34,009 bases of DNA from positions 1-34,009 of the forward strand of contig WKLE02000049.1 of assembly GCA_014885115.2 (NCBI GenBank), read 5' to 3'. The notes below the pieces were generated by a model. That model saw nothing but the letters and a program-made list of their open reading frames with translations, made no database searches and was not told where the DNA came from. This stretch comes from Asterionellopsis glacialis. Its lineage: Eukaryota; Bacillariophyta; Plagiogrammaphyceae; Rhaphoneidales; Asterionellopsidaceae. The translations under genes were made by a program, and so were the position numbers. Shown piece by piece: positions 1-10,489 of the stretch; the stretch's first letter is position 1; each line of letters starts with the position of its first letter.

Positions 1-1442
1 ATTTGGCATGCCAGTCACAAGGATCTGCTGCATCAACATCTGCACCATTAAAAGATAATGTCCAAGATTCAAGTGTATTACAGTATCCCAACTTGGCCTT
101 TTCGGATCGCCTTTCAATGTAGGTGACATGCTCAGGAACAAGTACTCCTTTTCCAATTCGAAGATCGTACACACCACTGAAGGTACCCAAGGCAGAAACA
201 AAGTCATCTGAAAATTGAATATATACCGATTTGCACAAGTACACTCCTGACTGCTGATTATGTATGACCACACCCCATCCACCTAGCATAGTTAGTAAAA
301 TAATCAGCAGAAGGGAAAGACGAGTTTTCCGGCCTGACTTTGTGTGCACGACATAAGAGGTTGTCATCACCTTTTCTACGTCAACTTCATTTTCTTTACC
401 AAGTAAACCTTGATCTGAAAGGAAGAATACTACCTCATCAAGTCGTGAAACAAATTCCATCGCTGTGAAATTGAGCAACAACTCGACCACTTCCTCTTCA
501 GATACTACAAGGAAGAATGTGACAATCAAACCCAAAGCACCTTCCATGAAACGCAGTGTTATAGCGCAAATCCATTTGGCAAATGTGGCATTCTCAAAAT
601 CATCAAATTGTTCATCACTGTACCGTTCGTAGGCCAGATTCAATGCTGTCCGAATATCCTCTGTTTTAAAATGCATGGTTTGTATAAAATACAAAAACAT
701 TTTTTTTCGTTGGTGAGTATAGTCAAGAACCATAATGGGTGTTTTCTTATTTCTCGTAGGCCAATGTTGTTGTTATTATCGGGATATTGATATACAAATG
801 ACCTGCAATACTGCTAGTATATCTGTCCAGATAGTAGGTGCAAAAGCATTCTACAAACGAACCATTTTCTTACGTACCTTGAGTAAATACTGCCACAATA
901 ATTGCCACTAATTGTGTAATTCGAACAGACGCTTCTACATTTCCCGGTATTCCTATAGGATTATTGCTATCATTCATATCAATGATGTTGATAGCTACTA
1001 ATGTAAATGTTAACATTTGTATCCCAAATACAACCAAGGCCGTTAGAAAGGGAATGGTGAGAGGTCTAGAAAATATCATGAAGCTGAAGGTATCTTTCGA
1101 AAGATATCGTCTATTCTTTTGTACAGTGAAGTATTGTGCACTCATCCGTCGAGGACTGTGCAATACAGAACCACTGATAGTAGCATCGGCTTTGAGATCT
1201 CGATCACCATTTATATGATTACACTGGAGTACATTTCCCCCCTGAGTATCTTTGTTTTGTTCACCCAAATTCCTATTGGATAATTGATTTTCCAAATCAT
1301 GAACTTTTCTCATTAACTCAGATATCTGAGCTTCGATCAGCGATGTCTCTTCCTCCACCCTTTCCGTTTCCTCCACATTTTCCTCAACAGAGTGTACTTT
1401 GGTTGAGGGGGTTTTAACTAAACTTTTCGTGGTTGCCGCCAT
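1..1442 (-). CDS. Multi-pass membrane protein, 3' end outside the window, two exons
   Basis: Exon 1 is 1442-878 and exon 2 is 660-1, separated by a 217-bp GT-AG intron. The donor reads AAG|GTACGT and the acceptor ACAG|AG, in phase 1, so the join reads VFTQ-EDIR. At least 408 residues are visible and the gene runs off the left edge. The N-terminus is Glu-rich and probably coiled-coil (about residues 20-58). Hydrophobic segments follow at about 128-155 and 168-187, then two more in exon 2: one around the sequence MEGALGLIVTFFLVV and one around LSLLLIILLTML after a basic stretch. The part after the last segment (GVYLCKSVYIQFSDDF onward) is soluble and Cys-containing, probably extracytoplasmic. 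I do not recognise a named domain. The arrangement resembles uncharacterised diatom membrane proteins that I recall with a VRITQ...AVxTQxD core, but that is memory, not a search. The start at 1442 is the only Met ahead of the coiled coil. Confidence 0.7.
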
Positions 1443-1952
1443 GTTGAGTGTTGGTTTCTGATAATCAAAGAGATCTTATTTATTTTTTGTAAAGAAAGGC
1501 CCCCCTCACTATGACCTAAAAGATTTGAGCTCGTACGTACAATCCAACGTTTCATGTCAAATTGGAAAAAAAAGAAAACCTGTTCGTGGGGTTCGCGTTT
1601 TTTCTTTTTGCAAGATTGACGACAGGCACCGGACGAGTCGAGTAGACTACGTAACGCGCGGTATGATATTTACCTTTAGAGATTGCCTAATTCGAATTGA
1701 CGTCATACAACAGACAATTCGGCAGTGCGGCAAAAAAACATAAAAAAGCTTTAGTACGAGTATTAATAGTTTTTAATTTCTAAAGAAACTGCATCTACAT
1801 ACAAAGATTAGTGCACTTTGTTGAGTTTGTTTTCAGCGGTGAAATTGAACAAGCCTAGTCCAAACTGTAGTAACTTTTCTGCTAATTACTATTATGTCCC
1901 CACCCTGTGACTAAGTAAGCAGTCCGCTGTTTTCACTTCATAGTGTGTATCT
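1443..1952. other. Intergenic: upstream of membrane protein, 3' flank of XRN2
   Basis: This stretch holds the presumed promoter and 5' UTR of the minus-strand membrane protein and the 3' UTR of the XRN2 gene. It has short A-rich runs (for example 1566-1575 and 1732-1746). The open frame at 1525-1743 on the plus strand has no recognisable composition or domain. I see no RNA gene or repeat. Confidence 0.5.
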
Positions 1953-4900
1953 TTAACGACGACCGCCACGCCCTCCCTGTCCGTGTCGATTTTTTTTCAG
2001 GCTACTTGCCAGTTGAGATCGTAAATTATTCATAACGTTTGGATCCACTCTAGATGAATTTTGACGGTTATAATTCTGTTGTTGGTGCGAACGTTGTTGA
2101 CTGCTCTGGTTGTAAGAGCGGAAGGAATGCCCTTGATGCTGTTGTTGTTGTTGTTGTTGCTGCTGCTGATGGCGAGGGGGCGGTGGTGGGGGAGGAGCTG
2201 AACCACGTTGATGGCCTCCATACTGTTGTTGATACGGTGGTCGATGTTGTTGCTGTTGCTGTTGTTGGTGCCCATAATTTGGAGGTTGTGGTTGCCACTG
2301 ATTTTGTTGTCCTCTGTGATGCTGCTGCTGTTGCTGATAGGGTGGTGGATGGTTTTGATAAGGCGGTCGATTGTACCCCTGTTGCTGATGACCTCCGTGA
2401 GATTGGTTGTGTTGCCATGGTGGACGATTGTAATTGTTCCCGGGATGTTGTTGATGACCATTGGTGTGTGATTGAATCAAGGGGTTAGGAGGATACGATG
2501 GTGGGGGTTGTCCGTTGTTACCATAGCGAGGCCGTTTGGGCGTAGGTTCCATAGCACCCCAAGCTCTTGTTCCTGCTTGATGCATTTGGCCACCTCTTCC
2601 TGTTCGTTGCGCCAAATCACGTTCATACGATCCAATGTTCATACTCCCATATCCCTGTTGGTGACTTGCACCATTCGAAACACCCATATTGGCGATTGTA
2701 CCTCCTCCACGATTTAACCGAGGACGATTGATCCTCAAATCACTACCAGTCAGGGTCGGTGGTGGTGGTCTAGCACCAGGCAACACAATACTTTTATGTG
2801 AAAGTTTGAGAGGTTCTGAAAAGGCGACACATAGAGCTTCGTTGGGGTCAATTTCATCAGCGAAGAGATTGTCATGGCTTGACCTATGAATATTGACGGA
2901 AGAAGGAGGTGGGGGGACCTTTGCATCGTCATCTATAGGATGCACTTCGTTACTCAATGGCTTCCGAATGGAACCATTTGCAGCACACTCCATGAGTCGA
3001 ATCTTCCCTTGTTTGGCGTCATTGCTCGAGACAAACACAACCGAAAATTTCTCTGAAAGGGGATGATTCTTATGTACAAACATGTAGCCATCATCCATAC
3101 CTCTTGAATTGCAGAGAAGTTCTTCCTTAGTCCACTTTTCCATAGTTGGTTGCCTAAGAAAGAGAGAAGAAATAAAGAATGCGCGGTGAGGGAATTCAAA
3201 GCGATATATACCTTGCTCACGATGGAAAATACTCTTTTGAACATTGACGCAAGCAGCAACTTACAAATTTTCCAATAGTCGATTTTCATCTATAAACGGT
3301 AACAAAACAACCCACAACCAGGGCATGGCCTTGCCATTTGGATCGCATGGGACTTCTTTGGGATAAAAGTCAATGATAGGACTTTCAGGGTCTGACATAA
3401 GCCATCTAGCTGCCTTGGGAATAGCATGAGAGGAATCTTCTGGCAAAACAGCCATTAATTGTTCCACAGGTTTGAAGGGTTCATTCATATCAAATGACTT
3501 ACAATCCTTTTCAAATCGTTCAATATTGCGTAAATCAGAAGCGAAGGGTGCATAATGGAAGGGAAAATACCAGGTCCAGCTAGGACATCCATCATAGTAA
3601 TATTTCATGACCCAACACAACCCCATTACGTACGAACGGAATAAATGCTCACGCCCACCATGATTAGCTACATCATCTGCCTTACACTTGTCCGTGTAGT
3701 ACCTGTCCTTCCAGCCTGATTCATGTAAACGTACTTTATCTTCGACATTCTTAGCAAAGTCATCAAGTTGTTTGTCCTTCATCCCCTTCACTATTTCTTT
3801 GAATCTTTTTTTGTCCGTCTCACTCAATTCAGGAATGTGAATTTCAGGAAAGGCTTCAGCTTCTTCATCGTCGTCTTCTCCGTCTTCTTCATTCTTCTGC
3901 TCTCCATCACCTTCTTGCTTGATTCCGGTATCATCTCCAGTGTCTTCTTCCTTTTTCACGGGTGTACCATCTTCTTCCTTCACTTCATTGTCAGTTCTGC
4001 CACCATTATCGCCATCGTTCTCTTCCTTTTTCATAGTAACATCGTCCGTTTCATTTTTTTCCTTCCTGACAGCGGGGGCATCACTGCTACCGCCCATCAA
4101 AGATTGTTTCAATTCTAATGCTGCCTTGGTGTTATCCTGTGCTGACAAAATTTTCTTAGCCTTCAATTCGATACGTTTTTGTTCTTTAGCTTTTCCACCT
4201 CTTTGCAATGCAACTGTGTGATCTTCTTCTTCTTTTAAAACTTCACTTCGCTTGCGTTTTTCTAAAATACGAGCAGCGCGCCCCATGACCTTTTTGGGTG
4301 GTTCTGATGATGATGCGATGGGAGGTGGTGCATCGACTGGTCGACCACCACCTCTTTGTTGTTGCTGCTTGCGTCTTTGTTTGGCTTGTTCTCTATATTC
4401 CTTATTACGTTCTTCATTGGCATGTTTCATTTGAAATACATAATCTTCAATAGCACCGACTTCCGCCAATATAACATCTACATGACTTAAATTAACTTTC
4501 CCACCATGATTTGTTATATAATCCCCCAAGGTGGGTAAAATACGTTTGTATACATTGAACAAATAATCAAGTGCACCATCGCGTATATCCAAAGAAGGTA
4601 AGTGTGGTAAAAAATCATTTCCCACAAAGAAACATAAAAACACAATATCGTCAATGAGCCGTTCTAAACTTGTAGGGAATGGCATTTTAGATGGATTACA
4701 ACAATCAGCAAATTCATTTTGTAAATATTCTCGTAGGATAGGGATACTAACACGTTGGAGTTGTTTTTGTTGATTTTCCAACAAGCTTTCCATAGCTTCG
4801 GACCCGGCGGCTTCATCTAGTTGACGCTGTGCATCTGTAAAACCAGATTCTAATTGTCGCTGATTCAGGCGTTCCTCTGATTTGCGTCCGAATGTAACAA

Positions 4901-5657
4901 CTTCTCGTAAAATATAGAAATGTGTTTCATGTGTTGCTAATGCCAACATGATCAAATCTGCATCTAATCCATGCAACACATGTACAAGGTTGGGATCGTA
5001 CCCCGGTTGCGATCGTTGAAGACGTACATGATTCATGATTTTATGTTCACCCTCGCCAGGTATACTAGCATCGGAAAAAATGACACGAACTTGTTGCCAT
5101 GCCCTGTCTGTGGACAATCGTTTACGTATGTAAAACCGTATGTATTCCGAGAGACGTAGCATGAAGGTTGTACCTGGCGTAATCACATTTGAATCCCATG
5201 GTTTCTTCACTGGTGGTACAACATGTCCCTGTGCCGTCAATTCCTCGCGTGCATGTTCTTCTACCTCTAACAGTTCTCTGGCTTCTTGTGCGGAACGGAA
5301 ACGACGGGACCGTTGTTGATTCATTTTCGCACGTGGTGCTACACCATCAATCGCCAAGTACAAAAGCTTCCGTGGCCGCACGACACGAAACAACCGATCG
5401 ACATAGCGACATACATTTTCATACATCTCTTCCTCCGTTGATGGTTGCGGACCCTGTTCAGGATGCGAACAGGGATGTATAATACCATTCATATCTATAT
5501 ATAAATGATCTGTTTCTAAACCCGACGGATTTGGTTTTGTGGCATCAAATGGTAGTCGCGCACCTTTCCCATCGAGATGGACACGTTCTTCTAATACATC
5601 TTGTACGATCTTTGGATACTTTTCAGATAACCAACGATAAAATGCTGGAACTCCCAT
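1953..5657 (-). CDS. XRN2: XRN2-type 5'-3' exoribonuclease with Q/RGG-rich tail, two exons
   Basis: Exon 1 is 5657-3265 and exon 2 is 3153-1953. The 111-bp intron has donor GTAAGT and acceptor TTAG, phase 2, and the join reads ENL-QPT-MEKWTKEE. The product is 1197 residues. The family degrades 5'-monophosphorylated RNA and, in the nucleus, acts in rRNA processing and torpedo termination. Visible motifs include the N-terminal MGVPAFYRWLSEKYP, YIDMNG (about 53-58), AIDGVAPRAKMNQQR (102-116), GEGEHK (201-206), LDADLI (231-236) and FFVGNDFLPHLPSLDIR (343-359). The late region with LPGARPPPP matches the XRN2 rather than the XRN1 layout. Residues about 430-630 form a long charged linker with acidic clusters. 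The CCHC zinc knuckle that human XRN2 carries after the DAD motif is absent. The last 240 or so residues are Gln/Pro/Gly/Asn-rich with poly-Q runs and an RGG-type end. The frame at 1953-3143 could be misread as a separate protein, but it is the second exon. Confidence 0.93.
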
Positions 5658-5921
5658 GATTTATATTAATTCTTTAGAGTTTGTGAATTGTTAGTGCCAG
5701 CACTATCGAGAATTGGATCTTTTTAATCGTAAAAGACTACAGAAAGGAAAGGATTGTGGCGGATGACCTTCGTAGTATCTCTGACCTTTCTCCGTGATGT
5801 CTCAGATTGTCTTTGTGAAGCGCTTAATGAGGACGGAGGTCAACTGGAACTAAAACGTACCCTGCAAATTGTAGTCACACAGCACCACTGACGAAATGTA
5901 CGCTCAACGGGGGGGGTGTGA

Positions 5922-5992
5922 ACTACTTTTCAAAAAGCTAAAAAGCTGATACGCTGAAAACCTGAACCCATTGATTTTTTTTGGGTGGCCTA
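5922..5992 (+). repeat. Dispersed repeat, copy 1 (inverted relative to 12741-12800)
   Basis: The segment runs from ACTACTTTTCAAAAAGCT to TTTTTTGGGTGGCCTAA. The reverse complement of 12741-12800 reproduces it nearly completely, apart from a gap of about 9 bases and a few substitutions. A second partial match to its first 23 bases lies at 12680-12702, also inverted. This looks like a shared end or fragment of a mobile repeat; which family is unknown. Confidence 0.7.
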
Positions 5993-6509
5993 ACCACGTT
6001 CACAATTTATCAGATTTTTCTTTCCCCTGGAAAAAGACTACCCCGCGCATTTTATTTTTCGATCAACGCATAAGAATCAGAAATCAGGTCATGAGTCCGC
6101 AACAAGAAGAATCAGTGCGCAAAAAAAAAAAAACGGTTCTAAAACGGCCACCCATGTTTTCACACGCTTCGCCTGAGGATAAAGAGATATAGGAGGACCC
6201 ACGGGGATACCGACATGGAGTTGTGATCTTGACGAACAGCACCTCCGTTTTCTGTCACAGATGCCCGTCAACCAATAACGAAACCAAGTAACAATCAACA
6301 ACAATGTAAACAATTGGACCGGAATCGAATGGTCCCAAGATTGTCGTGTGAAAGGAGTCATCTTGTCCTGACAGCGCCATGGCCGCTCTTTTTTTTCCTT
6401 GTCAATTCCATCAGTCTTTAGAGGCAAACAAAGACAACTTTTATAACACCAATTAAATGGAATGCTTCCTGATTGGTTAGATCCAGATAGTTGTGTGCCA
6501 AAAAAAACT

Positions 6510-6537
6510 GACTCTTTTTTCTTGACTCTTTTTTCTT
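6510..6537 (+). repeat. Two perfect tandem copies of a T-rich 14-mer
   Basis: GACTCTTTTTTCTT occurs twice back to back (6510-6523 and 6524-6537), immediately followed by GCAG. This is probably a replication-slippage duplication in a pyrimidine tract. No function is implied. Confidence 0.85.
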
Positions 6538-6850
6538 GCAGACCTGATTGTTTTTCACATCCACAAAAATGGATTTCAGAGCGACATCCAGAACCACAGA
6601 GTCAGGAATGATAACCTATTGGGAGGCAAAAAAAAACGTTTTTTTTATTCTTATTCTGATAAAGTGTGAATGCTCTCAGACAAAAGCATGTATGCATGGA
6701 AGAGCAGTGCCACACCAAGTACCAAATTGGTAATGGAACAAAACTGGTAACCAGGAAAAGAGATTCTGATAGGAATCGTTTCATGCAATGATGCTGTCTC
6801 AGGATAAAATATTCCAAAAAATAATGTTTCCTGGTGTTGCAGTGTTTCTG

Positions 6851-6868
6851 TTGTGTGTGTGTGTGTGG
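6851..6868 (+). repeat. GT dinucleotide microsatellite
   Basis: An uninterrupted run of about eight TG units lies in intergenic DNA. A similar, shorter GT run lies at 12661-12672 near the inverted repeat copy. Confidence 0.9.
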
Positions 6869-7002
6869 GTCTTGAAGTAGTAGGGTTCTGTTTGGAAGCT
6901 GCCCAAACACAGGTGTGCCTCCTTCTTCAACTACTTTGGAAATTTCATTGCAACTGGCACCCACTTAACTTAGATAACAAATGAGACAAGAGACTATGTC
7001 AA

Positions 7003-7330
7003 TTGTTGATAATGCAAGGAACAAGCATTATGGTGCTTGTAACCTGTCAGGAGTCTAGTTGGGGATATGTGTGTATATTAACCTATTTACTAAACTATGG
7101 TTACTTTGCACTCTCAGACCTTTGGTCTGTCCTTATCCTCTCAGCTACTTCCCCTATGCGTTATTCCCTTAAAACTGAAGGTTTTTTAGCACCAGATTTG
7201 TGTCTCTATGGAGATAGAGCTTGTGTCAACACCATACAGACTAGTTAAAGAGAAGTCACATGATGACTACAAGAACTTCTACCAATCTCAAGTAAGTAAG
7301 AAGCCATCACAACCAGAAATGGTCAAACCT
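7003..7330 (+). pseudogene. Decayed DDE transposase fragment, PIF/Harbinger-like (DDE_Tnp_4)
   Basis: Two plus-strand frames overlap at 7208-7248 and together resemble the middle of a DDE_Tnp_4 transposase. The first frame ends ...APDLCLYGDRACVNT. The second frame continues in register as STPYRLVKEK and DDYKNFYQSQV. In the family as I recall it, a GD(x)AY/ACVNT core carrying the second catalytic Asp is followed by TP(Y/F)...KD.(F/Y)NFY.SQ.R. One frameshift separates the halves, and the usual E-containing segment after SQ is not recognisable. No intact ends or terminal inverted repeats were found. The family assignment rests on motif memory and is moderate at best. Confidence 0.5.
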
Positions 7331-8157
7331 TTTAGTAAGGGTAATAAAGTAACATGTTTTTTTCTGAAACTGTATGAAAGGTTGGTACTAGTGTCATGGC
7401 ATGTAATTTTTGGTAAAAAATCAAAATTTATCAAAATTTAGCGTATTTTTATGAAAATCACACAATATTTCAGTATTCCAATCCCCTCTGCTACAGTTTC
7501 AGTCGATAAATGGACTACTATGCAACATATTCAGATGTTCTTAATCTGTTTTCAACACAGAAGGTACACATTTGATGCGCCTTCTGAGGGGTTTGCGAAT
7601 ATAAAATCTAGAAATTTGTGTGGAGAACAAAAAAAGTGAAAATTTAGGGGGAGGCACGCAAGGGAGTGAGTGTTCGGTCAATACAACCTTAACAGTTATT
7701 TATTTATTATTTAATACAGTTAATACAGTCGAGGTACACTTCCATTCTACGATGCTCTCTAGGGCGGGGAGTGAAGATTTCTTTTAAATGAGGAAAACAA
7801 GCATCTTTAATTGCTCGTTTTGTGCACATAATGATGATGTCAATCACGCATTGAATTACCCAATCATTTAAAACAGAATTATATTTATATACATGGAACC
7901 TTGAAAGTAAAAAAAATAACATCATGTAAATTTTTGTAAATCAACAACCAGCTCCAAACGGATGAAATAAATCATATGATTTAAGCAAGGATGAAGATAA
8001 TGGTATCAGGACGATGCTGACTAGAAAAAGAAGAAAACGCAAGCTCTCTCTAGTACTGTAACCTATGTTAGAAAAGCGCTATTGATTCAAAGTAGATATT
8101 GTATGCATGGTACAAAAAAATACATCGTGTTATACATTATAAAGCTACATTGACACA

Positions 8158-9693
8158 TTAACATATGTGTACTGGTTTTCTTGATTCCAATTCTGTACTG
8201 TTTCCAAAACTTAGACACGAATCATTATTGCTAGTAGAACCGAAATCACAAATCATTGTATCTCCTTCCCTTTCCAACCATGATGTTGATAATGATCCAT
8301 CCGACATACCATGATTGTAAAAGGGATTTGCACAAGGCTCTGTCATGGATGGATCAGCACCCTGGTTTAAAGTCTTTTCAAAACTTGCTGCTTCTTCTGT
8401 CTCATTTTGTGTATAATTATCCTTGAGAACTTCTCCTCTTGGAGATACCACAAATAGATTTGGATCAGATGCACCTGCAGCCTCAAAAATCAGTTGAAAA
8501 TTATCTCTCTCTTTGCTATGCACTCTTTTTGCCTCTTTCTTATTGTCTTCTGTTGGTCTATTGCTCTCACCTTTATTATTCGATTTTTCTTCGTACTCTT
8601 CCTTTGGGATGAAACCGCAAATCAAAGAATTTCCTAAATATTCTTCAAGTGTTTGTGATCCTTCTGCAGCATTCAATGTTATAGAGCATGTATTGCTGGT
8701 TTCCAAAGAATTTTCACTTTTCGCATTTCCTGGTGATTCTTCATTGCTTACTTCTTCCTTTTCCGGGAACATCAATGATACACCACTGCTATTAGATGCA
8801 CCAGCAGCTTTCAAGATGAGTTTGAAATCATCATCTTTTGATCTGAATGAGTTTGTATTCTGACGATGAACTTGAGAACCTTCTTGAGATTCATGGATAG
8901 ATACCAAGGAGTCATTCTTATTATCTGTGTTTCTTCTATGAAAACCACAGATTAAGGAATTGTTTCCGCGTTGGAGGAATTCAAAAGATCCATCCGATTC
9001 ATCATTACCATTAGGTAAAAAACATCCTTTGGTGATGTGCATACTATCATGTTCTGCACTTGATAACGCCCCGTTCGCTTTCAAGATGCACTCTTGTTGT
9101 TGTTGTTGTTGTTGCTGCTGTTGTTGCTGCTGCTGCTGCTGCTGTTTTTCAAGACTCACAACAGAAAATATACTTTGTACAGAATCCAGTAATATTTTCG
9201 AACGCCGTCTGTTTTGTGGTTCTTGCTTCTGTTGCTGTACCTGCTGTGTAGCAGCACCTGTACCGGATAATGACTCTCGCAGTAAAAGTTGAGTATTCAA
9301 TGGAATATCGGATGTACTTTTTCTTCGGCTTTTGATAAATTTATGAGTAACTTCTCGCATTCCTGCCGTGGTTACTACCTTGGATGATCGTAACTCTTGA
9401 CGTAATTCTAACATTTCTTCAGGACTCAAGGATGATGACGTTAATGCCATTTCTTTCTGTGAAATTGCACTAGCAGCGGTACTAGGTAAAATATTTGCTG
9501 ACGCTAATGCTACGTTATTCGTTTCAGTATTGTTCTTCCCGCCCATAAGAATCGACGATAAGCCCTTGTCGGGTGACCTGAATGGCGTTGTTGACATTGT
9601 AGTCCGTGATGAAGATGATTCTTCTGGGTTGGAAAGGCGACGTGCGAAAACTCCCTTCATTGTCACTTTTTTGGTTCTGTCGTTGAAATGCAA
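8158..9693 (-). CDS. Unrecognised polyQ protein with three alternating A-B motif repeats
   Basis: This is a single-exon frame of 511 residues; no known domain is recognised. The first 180 residues are Ser/Thr/basic-rich with one short predicted helix (PEEMLELRQELR, 91-102) and a basic patch (KSRRKS, 121-126). A run of 17 Gln follows at 184-200. The C-terminal 310 residues repeat two short motifs in alternation. Motif A is CILKANGALSS (202-212), KLILKAAGASNSS (291-303) and QLIFEAAGASD (400-410). Motif B is NSLICGF (245-251), NSLICGF (355-361) and DTMICDF (478-484), each preceded by a GS-containing acidic stretch. Between the motifs the chain is acidic and polar, so the protein is probably disordered with short binding segments. 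There is no signal peptide or membrane segment. The start at 9693 is the first Met; a second at codon 12 (MKGVFARRL) is equally possible. The neighbours on both sides are repeat-rich DNA. Confidence 0.75.
   Translation of the reverse strand: MHFNDRTKKVTMKGVFARRLSNPEESSSSRTTMSTTPFRSPDKGLSSILMGGKNNTETNNVALASANILPSTAASAISQKEMALTSSSLSPEEMLELRQELRSSKVVTTAGMREVTHKFIKSRRKSTSDIPLNTQLLLRESLSGTGAATQQVQQQKQEPQNRRRSKILLDSVQSIFSVVSLEKQQQQQQQQQQQQQQQQQECILKANGALSSAEHDSMHITKGCFLPNGNDESDGSFEFLQRGNNSLICGFHRRNTDNKNDSLVSIHESQEGSQVHRQNTNSFRSKDDDFKLILKAAGASNSSGVSLMFPEKEEVSNEESPGNAKSENSLETSNTCSITLNAAEGSQTLEEYLGNSLICGFIPKEEYEEKSNNKGESNRPTEDNKKEAKRVHSKERDNFQLIFEAAGASDPNLFVVSPRGEVLKDNYTQNETEEAASFEKTLNQGADPSMTEPCANPFYNHGMSDGSLSTSWLEREGDTMICDFGSTSNNDSCLSFGNSTELESRKPVHIC
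9094..9144 (-). repeat. CAG/CAA trinucleotide tract encoding 17 glutamines
   Basis: Seventeen consecutive Gln codons lie inside the repeat protein. They form blocks of CAG and CAA (seven CAA, two CAG, two CAA, six CAG when read on the plus strand in reverse). The mixed codons limit slippage compared with pure CAG. Confidence 0.95.
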
Positions 9694-10287
9694 ATTTACC
9701 TTCTTCTTGGATTTTCGTTATTATTCTTATTTTTGTGTGATGTACCAGATAGGAAGATTTTGAAATGCAAAATATTTACGTGATTAGATTTTCGGTTCTT
9801 TTTTACGAAAGTTCTTAGTTTTCTGTGAAAACGGGATAAGAACTTCTTGAAACGAATCAAATGTCACAGAACGAAAAGGCTGACAGATAGTGGGTCAGCT
9901 GGGTATTCTGTTTTTCTGAGAAGGAAAATCTGTAGCGGTATGGGTAGGGTGTCAATGTGTCGTCTCTCGTTGTAATCGTGAAACTTGTGTGTACATTTTG
10001 GCTATCCCGCTACTCTTGCTCTCGTGTCGCTTTCTCGTGCACTGGGTTATATCAAAAGATTTCTTAGGTTTGTATTTGTGACGGACTTGTCCAGAAAGCA
10101 GAAACAGAATGTTCTGAAAGTAAAGTAGTGATCTTATTACAAGAATAGAACATTTATTGGGTTGGGCTTATGGGCAATAGTAATATGATTATCAAAAATC
10201 CTTGTCCTCGGAGAAATCTTACTAAATACTACTACACTACAGTGAATTCAAAACAGCTTACCGATACATATGATTGCGGCATGCATG

Positions 10288-10489
10288 TCAGGAAGTGTCC
10301 TCTTTTCACGGGTGCCTGGTATATATTATACTATGTCTTTGATAGGGACTGACATTCGCTTTCCAACTAGAGGGTAAATTAGAGATGTACCAGGTAACAT
10401 TATTCGCTTTCAAACTAGAGTTGAAAGCGAATGTCAGTCCCTATCGAAGATAAATAATATATTCCCATGAAAAAGAGGACACTTCCTGA
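10288..10489. repeat. Long imperfect inverted repeat (fold-back element, MITE-like)
   Basis: The left arm (10288-10370) begins TCAGGAAGTGTCCTCTTTT and ends in CATTCGCTTTCC. The right arm (10415-10489) is its imperfect reverse complement, with matching blocks GATAGGGACTGACATTCGCT and TCAGGAAGTGTCCTCTTTT separated by a less conserved AT-rich middle. The 44-base spacer contains a second copy of TTCGCTTTC.AACTAGAG, and this forms a perfect 12-bp inner hairpin with the right arm (10401-10432). There is no clear target-site duplication. It could be a miniature inverted-repeat transposon, or a transcribed hairpin if expressed. No coding frame of note overlaps it. Confidence 0.85.

Larger units (their letters stand above)
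5658..8157. other. 2.5-kb intergenic region with repeats and transposon debris
   Basis: The region lies between the XRN2 start and the 3' end of the polyQ repeat protein. It contains the XRN2 promoter side, a dispersed repeat (5922-5992), a doubled 14-mer (6510-6537), a GT microsatellite (6851-6868) and a transposase remnant (7003-7330). A 112-codon minus-strand frame at 6089-6427 has one hydrophobic segment but ends in homopolymer-encoded Phe and has no family resemblance. I treat it as chance. I see nothing supportable at 7640-8157 beyond AT-rich 3' flank. Confidence 0.5.

Noticed and set aside
2030..2488. Several long frames on both strands
   Set aside because: They are shadows of the Gln-codon-rich tail of XRN2, which gives Val/Leu/Ala- or Asn/Thr-rich translations in other frames.
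6089..6427. 112-codon minus-strand frame with one hydrophobic segment
   Set aside because: Ends in homopolymer-encoded Phe, no recognised domain, no splice or neighbour support.
8960..9292. Plus-strand frame with a poly-Cys run
   Set aside because: Antisense of the 17-Gln tract in the A-B repeat protein.
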